Shown: positions 33,329-39,855 of the stretch, piece after piece
How the letters are laid out: every line of letters begins with the position of its first letter
Position numbering within the stretch: the stretch's first letter is position 1
Origin: Neobacillus kokaensis
Lineage (GTDB): Bacteria > Bacillota > Bacilli > Bacillales > Cytobacillaceae
Reading direction: 5' to 3'
Assembly: GCF_014656545.1 (NCBI RefSeq)
Contig: NZ_BNDS01000036.1
Span: 1 to 42,835 of the forward strand
Length of the DNA: 42,835 bases
Notes under the pieces: model-generated
Told to the model about the DNA's origin: nothing
The model's input: only the letters and a program-made list of their open reading frames with translations
Database searches by the model: none
Made by a program: the position numbers and the translations under genes

Positions 33329-34486
33329 TTAACCCAATGCCATTTCGAGATCCTTCCAAATATCTTCTACATCCTCAATTCCGACTGAAAAACGAACGAG
33401 CCCATCATCGATACCTGCTTTTTCACGTTCTTCCTTAGGGATTATGGCGTGTGTCATTGACGCTGGATGTTGAATGAGTGTCCCCACATCTCCTAGTGAA
33501 ACTGCTAAAGTACTTAGTTTAACTGAATTCATAAGTTTGACCCCTGTTTCATATCCTCCCTTTAAAATAAATGAAATCATCGCTCCAGGACCTTTCATTT
33601 GTTTCTCCATAATATTTTTATCTTCGAAATTTGCCAGTCCAGGAAAATATACTTTGTCAACGGCCTTATGATTTGCTAAGCGCTGAGCCAAAATTTGCGC
33701 ATTTTCCTGCGAGCGGTCCATGCGAATGTGTAAGGTTCGGATCCCTTGATAAAGCAGCCAGGCATCCATTGGAGAAAGATTGGCACCCATATTTTTCTGC
33801 ACTTCTTTTCGCATTGGATCGATAATATCCTTTCTAGAAATGACTAATCCGCCGATAAGATATCCATGCCCGGATAGATACTTTGTGGCGCTATGGACGA
33901 CAATATCGATTCCATGTAGAATAGGATTTTGTAAATAGGGTGATAAAAATGTATTATCAACAATGGTCAAAGCTCCCTTTTGTCTGGAAATTGCTGCTAC
34001 ACTTTCCATGTCCACTAATGAAAGTGTAGGATTGGAAGGGGTTTCAAAATAGACCACTTTCGTTCGATCTGTGATGTGAGGTTCAAGCTCTTCACCGGTT
34101 TTAAACGGTACAAATGTCACATCAATTCCAAACTTCTTTATAGTTGTAGTTAAAAATGCGTGAGTAGCTCCATATAATGCTGTGTGTGCAACCACGTGAT
34201 CTCCTGCTTGTAAAATTCCTAAGAAGCAGCCAGTTATGGCAGCCATTCCTGATGAGAACGCCAAGCAGCCTTCACCAAACTCCAGTGCAGCTACCTTTTC
34301 TTCCAACTCACGAACATTGGGGTTTCCTAGACGAGAATACATAAATCCAGGGTCTTCCCCCGCGAACCGCTTTGCTCCAATTTCGGCATCATCAAAAACA
34401 AACGTTGAAGTCAAATAAACGGGGGAGATGTGTGACCCATGTCCGGGATCCTTATTTACTTTTACCAGTTTTGTTGAATAATTCAT
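33329..34486 (-). CDS. Methionine gamma-lyase-like PLP enzyme (Cys/Met metabolism family)
   Basis: This 385-residue pyridoxal-phosphate enzyme (PF01053) has the lysine in HSATKYLSGHGYLIGG, the phosphate-binding YSRLGNPN and SSGMAAI blocks, and the tyrosine in HTALYGATHAF. The length and layout fit methionine gamma-lyase, which splits methionine to methanethiol, 2-oxobutyrate and ammonia; cystathionine gamma-lyase or synthase activity is possible. The Cys that follows YG in Pseudomonas methionine gamma-lyase is Ala here. AAGGAGG lies 9 bases before the ATG. The gene sits between rocR and rocG with no sigma-54 promoter of its own seen. Confidence 0.85.
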   Translation of the reverse strand: MNYSTKLVKVNKDPGHGSHISPVYLTSTFVFDDAEIGAKRFAGEDPGFMYSRLGNPNVRELEEKVAALEFGEGCLAFSSGMAAITGCFLGILQAGDHVVAHTALYGATHAFLTTTIKKFGIDVTFVPFKTGEELEPHITDRTKVVYFETPSNPTLSLVDMESVAAISRQKGALTIVDNTFLSPYLQNPILHGIDIVVHSATKYLSGHGYLIGGLVISRKDIIDPMRKEVQKNMGANLSPMDAWLLYQGIRTLHIRMDRSQENAQILAQRLANHKAVDKVYFPGLANFEDKNIMEKQMKGPGAMISFILKGGYETGVKLMNSVKLSTLAVSLGDVGTLIQHPASMTHAIIPKEEREKAGIDDGLVRFSVGIEDVEDIWKDLEMALG

Positions 34487-34590
34487 TTATGATTCCTCCT
34501 TAATAGTCTGAAAATTGCTCTATATTAATTTTATTATGAAGTATGTATGCTAAAGAAGTAAACCTAATTCAATCTGCTGCCTAGTGAAGA

Positions 34591-34635
34591 GTGGAGATGG
34601 TTATTTTACATCCATTGAAACACAAGAACCGTCCA
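34591..34635. repeat. Degenerate GGGACGG-family hairpin
   Basis: GTGGAGATGGTT (34591 on) faces AAGAACCGTCCAC (to 34635), with GAAAC in the interior. The left arm has an insertion against the family pattern. It lies in the divergent promoter region of the gamma-lyase and rocG genes. Confidence 0.55.
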
Positions 34636-34649
34636 CAAATTTTAGATGA

Positions 34650-34664
34650 GCAAAATTATTTTGC
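34650..34664. promoter_or_regulatory. RocR-like upstream activating sequence 2
   Basis: GCAAAATTATTTTGC is a perfect 15-base palindrome, nearly the same as the site upstream of rocR. Its centre lies about 99 bases upstream of the centre of the sigma-54 promoter, a standard enhancer distance. Confidence 0.85.
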
Positions 34665-34747
34665 GGTTATCTTTCAATTGTTTATGTTTACAGCAAAAAA
34701 TATTGGCGTTTGATAGGGGTAAATGCTTATAAGACAACGAAATTTTA

Positions 34748-34764
34748 TTGGCACGAAACTTGCA
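34748..34764 (+). promoter_or_regulatory. Sigma-54 (SigL) promoter of rocG
   Basis: TTGGCACGAAACTTGCA matches the sigma-54 consensus (YTGGCACGNNNNTTGCW) at every fixed position. It lies 60 bases upstream of the rocG ATG. Confidence 0.95.
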
Positions 34765-34824
34765 ATATGTATTGTGAGCAAAAACGTTCAACCATGCTTA
34801 CCAATATAATAAGGGGTGTCATGT

Positions 34825-36117
34825 ATGTCTAAAAGTACACTGACAAATGAAATAACAAAGGAACAGCAAAAAGAACAGGAGTCATTAAATTTATTTTATT
34901 CGACCCAAACCGTAATCCAAAAGGCACTTTCAAAATTAGGTTATTCAGATGAAATGTTTGAGCTATTAAAAGAGCCAATTCGCATGTTGACGGTCCGGAT
35001 TCCAGTTAGAATGGATGACGGTTCTGTCCAAATCTTTACAGGTTATCGTTCTCAGCATAATGACGCAGTAGGTCCGACAAAAGGTGGAGTCCGTTTTCAT
35101 CCGGAGGTAGACGAAGAAGAAGTAAAAGCTTTATCAATTTGGATGAGTTTAAAGTGCGGCATTACTGATCTTCCTTATGGCGGTGGTAAGGGCGGAATTA
35201 TTTGCGATCCTAGAAAAATGTCTTTTAGAGAGCTTGAAAGACTAAGCCGCGGCTATGTTCGCGCAATTAGCCAAATTGTAGGTCCAACTAAGGATATTCC
35301 GGCACCGGATGTATACACGAATTCACAGATTATGGCCTGGATGATGGACGAGTACAGCCGGTTACGTGAGTTTGATTCACCAGCATTTATCACTGGGAAA
35401 CCGATTGTCTTAGGGGGCTCAAAAGGCCGAGAAACTGCAACAGCAGCTGGTGTGACGATGTGCATTGAACAAGCGGTAAAGAAAAAAGGAATGGAACTGC
35501 AAGGCGCACGGGTAGTCATTCAAGGCTTTGGTAATGCCGGCAGCTTTTTGGCTAAATTCCTGCATGATGCAGGTGCCAAAGTTGTAGCTGTTTCAGATGT
35601 CTATGGCGGTGTGTATGACCCTGAAGGACTAGATATTGATTATCTTTTAGATAAAAGAGACAGCTTCGGCACCTTCTCGAAATTATTTGATAATACGATT
35701 ACTAATAGTGAATTGCTTGAATTAGAGTGTGATATTCTTGTTCCTGCGGCGATTTCAAACCAAATTACGGCTCAAAATGCAGGGAATATTAAGGCTTCCA
35801 TCGTTGTTGAAGCCGCTAACGGTCCTACAACCCTTGAAGCTACCAATAGTTTAACAGAGCGCGGCATTCTGCTAGTTCCTGATATTTTAGCAAGTGCTGG
35901 GGGGGTAACTGTATCCTATTTTGAATGGGTACAAAATAATCAAGGATATTATTGGTCAGAAGAAGAAGTTAATGAAAAGCTTGTGGCAGTCATGACCAAT
36001 TCTTTTGAAAATATTTATCAAACAGCTGAAGCACATGGTGTGGATATGCGCTTAGCTGCCTATATGGTCGGAATCAAAAAAGTCGCAGAAGCATCCCGCT
36101 TCCGTGGCTGGGTATAA
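34825..36117 (+). CDS. rocG: NAD-type glutamate dehydrogenase (RocG/GudB family)
   Basis: This 430-residue enzyme converts glutamate to 2-oxoglutarate and ammonia, the last step of arginine and proline breakdown. The N-terminal domain has MRMDDGSVQIFTGYRSQHND-type RMDDGSVQIFTGYR, GPTKGGVRFHP and the catalytic lysine block LPYGGGKGG; the Rossmann domain has GFGNAGSF. The sequence ends SRFRGWV as in RocG. ATG 34825 lies 8 bases after AAGGGG; an in-frame GTG at 34816 overlaps the ribosome site. The sigma-54 promoter and RocR-like palindrome indicate control by the neighbouring rocR. It is monocistronic with a strong terminator. Confidence 0.95.
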   Translation: MSKSTLTNEITKEQQKEQESLNLFYSTQTVIQKALSKLGYSDEMFELLKEPIRMLTVRIPVRMDDGSVQIFTGYRSQHNDAVGPTKGGVRFHPEVDEEEVKALSIWMSLKCGITDLPYGGGKGGIICDPRKMSFRELERLSRGYVRAISQIVGPTKDIPAPDVYTNSQIMAWMMDEYSRLREFDSPAFITGKPIVLGGSKGRETATAAGVTMCIEQAVKKKGMELQGARVVIQGFGNAGSFLAKFLHDAGAKVVAVSDVYGGVYDPEGLDIDYLLDKRDSFGTFSKLFDNTITNSELLELECDILVPAAISNQITAQNAGNIKASIVVEAANGPTTLEATNSLTERGILLVPDILASAGGVTVSYFEWVQNNQGYYWSEEEVNEKLVAVMTNSFENIYQTAEAHGVDMRLAAYMVGIKKVAEASRFRGWV

Positions 36118-36127
36118 ATGATAATTG

Positions 36128-36164
36128 AAAGAACTCTTTCCTTTAAGATGGAAAGAGTTCTTTT
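36128..36164 (+). terminator. Terminator of rocG
   Basis: A perfect 14-bp stem, AAAGAACTCTTTCC (36128-36141) with GGAAAGAGTTCTTT (36150-36163), is followed by T. Confidence 0.92.
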
Positions 36165-36180
36165 GCCTCTCTGGTCCAAA

Positions 36181-36252
36181 TGTAGATATCAATTTCAAAA
36201 AGTGTAGATATCCATTGAAAAAGTATAGATATTGTCACAAATAGTGCAGATA
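36181..36252. repeat. Four direct repeats of about 21-22 bp
   Basis: TGTAGATAT at 36181, TGTAGATAT at 36203, TATAGATAT at 36224 and the weaker TGCAGATAA at 36245 are spaced 22, 21 and 21 bases, with AATT-AAAAAG in between. They lie between convergent genes (rocG and the SDR gene). The purpose is unknown. Confidence 0.7.
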
Positions 36253-36294
36253 ATCGGCATAAATCAAACGTTTGATTGAAACACCAGCCAACTA

Positions 36295-37044
36295 TTACTC
36301 CTCATAGATCATTTTTCGTGTCATCCCGCCGTCAACAACAAGATTTATGCCTGTGACAAAGTCATTTTCTTTGGCCGTTAAATAAAGACAGGCACGGGCA
36401 ATATCGTCAGGTTTTCCAACACGCTTTGAAAAATGCTGCTCATGATCCGCTTTGCTTAATTTCGCGTAATCCCCTGTTTCAATCCAACCTGGAGAAATGG
36501 CATTGACTGTAATCCGGTCTTCGCCAAATGAGGCAGCAAGGGCATGAGTAATAGCGACAATCGCGCCTTTTGTAGCTGCATAAGCCTCAGAGTTAGGCTC
36601 TGACATGATGGCCCTTGTCGAGGCAATATTGACGATGGAGCCACCATCCTTGTTTTTTCGCATATATTTGGCTGCTTCTCGCGACCCAAGGAACACACTT
36701 CTTAAGTTGGTGTTAATCACATCATCCCACTCTTCAATTGTAAGTTCGTAAGGTGACTTGAACATTCCTTTTCCAGCATTATTGATTAAAATATCAATCT
36801 GACCATATGCTTTATAGGCTGTTTCCATCAGCTCGACAATATCTGCTTCCTGTCTAACATCTGTATGTACAAAAATAGCCTTGCCGCCCTGAACGTTGAT
36901 CCTCTCAGCAGTTTCAATGCCTGCCTTTTCATCCATGTCCGCTAATACTACATTAGCTCCCCTATCAGCATAAAGCAGTGCAATTCCTTTCCCAATTCCA
37001 TTGCCAGCGCCTGTTACAATCACGGTTTTATTGGAAAAACTCAT
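36295..37044 (-). CDS. Short-chain dehydrogenase/reductase (SDR)
   Basis: This 249-residue classical SDR has the cofactor motif TGAGNGIG (residues 10-17), NNAG, the catalytic Ser in NIAST, and YAATK for Tyr/Lys. LADMDEKAG after the second strand carries Asp at the position that usually favours NAD(H). The substrate is unknown; the length fits glucose-1-dehydrogenase or 3-oxoacyl-reductase-like enzymes. The frame opens at 37095, but ATG 37044 gives the family N-terminus with GGAAGGA about 11 bases upstream. It is a single gene, convergent with rocG. Confidence 0.88.
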   Translation of the reverse strand: MSFSNKTVIVTGAGNGIGKGIALLYADRGANVVLADMDEKAGIETAERINVQGGKAIFVHTDVRQEADIVELMETAYKAYGQIDILINNAGKGMFKSPYELTIEEWDDVINTNLRSVFLGSREAAKYMRKNKDGGSIVNIASTRAIMSEPNSEAYAATKGAIVAITHALAASFGEDRITVNAISPGWIETGDYAKLSKADHEQHFSKRVGKPDDIARACLYLTAKENDFVTGINLVVDGGMTRKMIYEE

Positions 37045-37253
37045 TTTCCACACATCCTTCCTATTTGAAATATAACACACATGAATCACGGGCATGTTGC
37101 TTCTGTTTCGTGCTTTTTATAATTCTAACTTTTAAGCTTTGACGACGATGCTTGTCCTCAAGTCAAGCCTTATTCTTTTCGCAAATACTGTTCATTTTTA
37201 TGCTCCTTGGTTAATAATAGAATTAAGAATTAAAAGGAAAGAAGGCATACGAA

Positions 37254-38132
37254 TTGTTAAAAAAATGGGGAATTCTCATCATATTACTCTTCGTCATATT
37301 AAATGCATGTGCACCTAATCATCAGCCTAAAAAACAGAATCCATCCTCCCCAAATACAGCTGCAGAGGAAAAGTCTCCAAAAATTGATCATATCGTCATT
37401 GTGGTTGAAGAAAATCGGTCACAAGAAGCAATTGAAGGGAATAAGAAGGCACTTTATATCAATTCCCTTATGAAAGAGGGTGCAAACTTTACCAATTATT
37501 ATGCGATTGAACATCCGAGTCAGCCTAACTATTTGGATTTGTTTTCAGGGTCCAATCAAGGTGTGACCAATGATAAGGTTCCTAAAGTGAAATTTTCAAC
37601 AGATAATTTGGCAAGTGAGCTGATTGCTAAAAACTATACGTTTGTTGGCTTCTCGGAAGATCTTCCTTCCGTTGGCTTTGATAGGGAGTCTACGGGTTCC
37701 GGCGGCTATGCACGTAAGCATAATCCATGGGTGAACTTCACCAATGTTCCGAAAGAGGCAAATCAGCCATTGACAAATTTTCCAAAGGATTTTTCGAAAT
37801 TGCCGACGGTTTCATTCGTTATCCCTGCCTTACGCAATGATATGCATGACGGCTCCATAAAGGAGGCGGATGATTGGCTGAGGAAATATATCGACCCATA
37901 TGTCCAATGGGCAAAAAACCATAACAGTTTATTGATCGTAACATGGGACGAGGACGATTACTCACAAGACAACAAAATCCCAACCTTTTTCGTCGGCCCA
38001 ATGGTCAAGCCTGGCCAATACAACGAAAAGCTAAATCACTACAATCTATTAAGAACCCTTGAAGACCTATACGGTTTAAAGCATTTGGGTGAAAGCGAGA
38101 GGGTAGAACCTATAAAGAACATATGGAAATAA
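37254..38132 (+). CDS. Phosphoesterase-family lipoprotein (PF04185, acid phosphatase/phospholipase C-like)
   Basis: This 292-residue exported protein starts with TTG 37254 (AAAGAAGG 8 bases upstream) and has lipobox ILNAC with Cys19. The mature chain shows the phosphoesterase family pattern: IDHIVIVVEENRS, EHPSQPNYLDLFSG and TWDEDDYSQDNKIPTFFVGP. The last block carries the metal-binding Asp/Glu residues and the usual downstream His is in LNHYNLLRTLEDLYGL. It probably releases phosphate from an organic ester at the cell surface. It is monocistronic and ends before a hairpin repeat. Confidence 0.85.
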   Translation: MLKKWGILIILLFVILNACAPNHQPKKQNPSSPNTAAEEKSPKIDHIVIVVEENRSQEAIEGNKKALYINSLMKEGANFTNYYAIEHPSQPNYLDLFSGSNQGVTNDKVPKVKFSTDNLASELIAKNYTFVGFSEDLPSVGFDRESTGSGGYARKHNPWVNFTNVPKEANQPLTNFPKDFSKLPTVSFVIPALRNDMHDGSIKEADDWLRKYIDPYVQWAKNHNSLLIVTWDEDDYSQDNKIPTFFVGPMVKPGQYNEKLNHYNLLRTLEDLYGLKHLGESERVEPIKNIWK

Positions 38133-38147
38133 CATAAGATTAAATAT

Positions 38148-38196
38148 GGACGGTTCTCCTGTTTCATTGGCAAGAAATGAAAAGCAGGAACCGTCC
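38148..38196. repeat. GGGACGG-family hairpin between convergent genes
   Basis: GGACGGTTC.CCTG.TTTCATT (38148-38168) pairs with AATGAAA.GCAGGAACCGTCC (38176-38196). It can end transcription from both sides. Confidence 0.82.
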
Positions 38197-38212
38197 CCGT
38201 CTTTTAGCAAAT

Positions 38213-38755
38213 CTAATTGATAAACCCTTTTTGTAGTTGATTAGCTGCGAATAAAGCATTCTTATCATTCAGAATGTCTCCCGGTTTATTTCCTTCTCCT
38301 AGAATGTACCCTTCAAATGAGATTCCCATAAAATCAAAGATATGTTGAAACTGTTGTATCATTGGTAATCCTTTGATAGTAGGGTCATCTCCTCCTACAG
38401 CAATAACAAAGGCTTTTTTCTGTGACATTTGCTTTTTAAAATCTGCGTATTTTTCATCTCTTAATGTTTGTGACCAGCGATCAATAAAATTTTTCATTGT
38501 GCCAGACATGCTATACCAGTAAATAGGTGTAGAAAAAATGAGAATGTCATGTGGTAAAACCCGATCAATAATGGAGTTATAATCATCATCTACAGCTTGG
38601 AATCCTTCTTCTGTATGTCGACCATCGATAATCGACTGAATATGAAAATCCCGTAAAAATATTTTTTCTACCTTGATCCCTTGAATGGCTTGTTCCGTTA
38701 ATGTTTCTGTGTTTCCGTCTGGTCGGGTACCTCCGTAAATAACCGCGATTGTCAT
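38213..38755 (-). CDS. Flavodoxin-fold NAD(P)H-dependent FMN reductase
   Basis: This 180-residue protein of the flavodoxin-like/FMN reductase family (PF03358 or PF02525 type) has the FMN-phosphate loop GGTRPDGNTETL near the N-terminus and the ring-binding segment STPIYWYSMSGTMKNFIDRW about residues 85-104. It probably reduces quinones, nitro compounds or flavins. It is divergent from a LysR gene 121 bases away, so that regulator is the likely controller. GGAGAGAA precedes the ATG on the minus strand. Confidence 0.87.
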   Translation of the reverse strand: MTIAVIYGGTRPDGNTETLTEQAIQGIKVEKIFLRDFHIQSIIDGRHTEEGFQAVDDDYNSIIDRVLPHDILIFSTPIYWYSMSGTMKNFIDRWSQTLRDEKYADFKKQMSQKKAFVIAVGGDDPTIKGLPMIQQFQHIFDFMGISFEGYILGEGNKPGDILNDKNALFAANQLQKGFIN

Positions 38756-38838
38756 CAGCTCATTCTCTCCTTTAAATAACTTTTATTACGATCATTGATA
38801 TTTTATAATGTAATTATCAATCAATAAAGATGATTATT

Positions 38839-38851
38839 TTGATTGAATCAA
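38839..38851. promoter_or_regulatory. Putative LysR operator in a divergent promoter
   Basis: TTGATTGAATCAA is a 13-base palindrome and overlaps a second one, GATTGAATCAATC (38841-38853). A further ATCAATCAAT lies at 38817-38826. It is placed 25 bases before the LysR start codon and between the two divergent genes, as expected for a LysR-type site. Confidence 0.6.
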
Positions 38852-38876
38852 TCGATAATAACGATTAGGTGATGGA

Positions 38877-39770
38877 ATGGAAATCAAACAATTGATAACA
38901 TTTACAATAGCTGCAGAAAATTTAAATTTCACCCAAACAGCTAAACTTTTAAATTTTGCACAATCAAGTGTAACGGCGCAAATAAAAGCCCTTGAGTCTG
39001 AATTGGGAACACCGCTGTTTGAACGACTAGGGAAGCGGTTATTTTTAACAAAGGCTGGATACCAGTTTAAAGCCTACGCGGAAAAAATGATTAGAATAAG
39101 TGAAGAGGCAAAGTTGATTGTAAGTGGATCAGAAGAACAGACAGGCACACTGATAGTAGGAGCTCAGGAAAGCCAATGTACCTATAGGCTTCCACCGATT
39201 TTAAAAGAATTTAAATCTCAATTCCCTAAGGTTAAGCTTGTTTTTAAACCGGCTCATTCTGATGAAATGGCAAGGGAACAGCTAGCAGCGGGGGTACTCG
39301 ATGTAGCTTTCATTATGGATACATGTAGGCCTGGGGAAGCGCTGGTAATAGAACCATTAATCAAAGAGGAACTTGTAATCGTCGCATCATCTACCCATCC
39401 GTTAAAGGAGAAATTTGAAGTATCGTCAGAAGACCTGCAACATGAAACACTTCTGTTGACGGAAGCCGGCTGTTCCTACCGTAACATTTTTGAAGGCATT
39501 TTCCGTTCAGCAGGAGTGTCCTCATTAAATAAAATAGAATTTGGAAGCATAGAAGCAATAAGACAATGTGTAATAGCAGGGCTCGGAATCGCTTTGTTAC
39601 CAATGATGGCAGTAGAGGAAGATATTAGAGTGGGGAGAATGAATAAGCTAGGATGGAAAAATACCGCAGCTCCCACGTATACTCAAATAGCCTGGCATAA
39701 AGACAAATGGATGACACCGCCTTTAAAGGCTTTTATTGATTTAACGCGACAAACATTTAAAAACTATTAA
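38877..39770 (+). CDS. LysR-family transcriptional regulator
   Basis: This 297-residue regulator has the N-terminal winged helix-turn-helix (residues 1-60: LITFTIAAENLNFTQTAKLL..AQSSVTAQIKALESELG) and a two-lobed effector domain (about 90-295) with GTLIVGAQESQCTYRLPPIL. Divergent orientation to the FMN reductase gene suggests that it activates that gene in response to an electrophile or redox signal; the effector is unknown. The start is preceded by a GGTGATGG ribosome site. Confidence 0.92.
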   Translation: MEIKQLITFTIAAENLNFTQTAKLLNFAQSSVTAQIKALESELGTPLFERLGKRLFLTKAGYQFKAYAEKMIRISEEAKLIVSGSEEQTGTLIVGAQESQCTYRLPPILKEFKSQFPKVKLVFKPAHSDEMAREQLAAGVLDVAFIMDTCRPGEALVIEPLIKEELVIVASSTHPLKEKFEVSSEDLQHETLLLTEAGCSYRNIFEGIFRSAGVSSLNKIEFGSIEAIRQCVIAGLGIALLPMMAVEEDIRVGRMNKLGWKNTAAPTYTQIAWHKDKWMTPPLKAFIDLTRQTFKNY

Positions 39771-39799
39771 TTCAAAAGACTAGTTATTTTTTGAAACAA

Positions 39800-39850
39800 G
39801 GGGACGGTCCCCTTGCCTCATTCAAAGAATGAGACGTATGATCCGTCCCC
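39800..39850. repeat. GGGACGG-family hairpin between convergent genes
   Basis: GGGGACGG (39800-39807) pairs with CCGTCCCC (39843-39850), with an inner CCTCATTC/GAATGAG stem. It can terminate lysR on one side and the MMPL gene on the other. Confidence 0.8.
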
Positions 39851-39855
39851 ATGTT

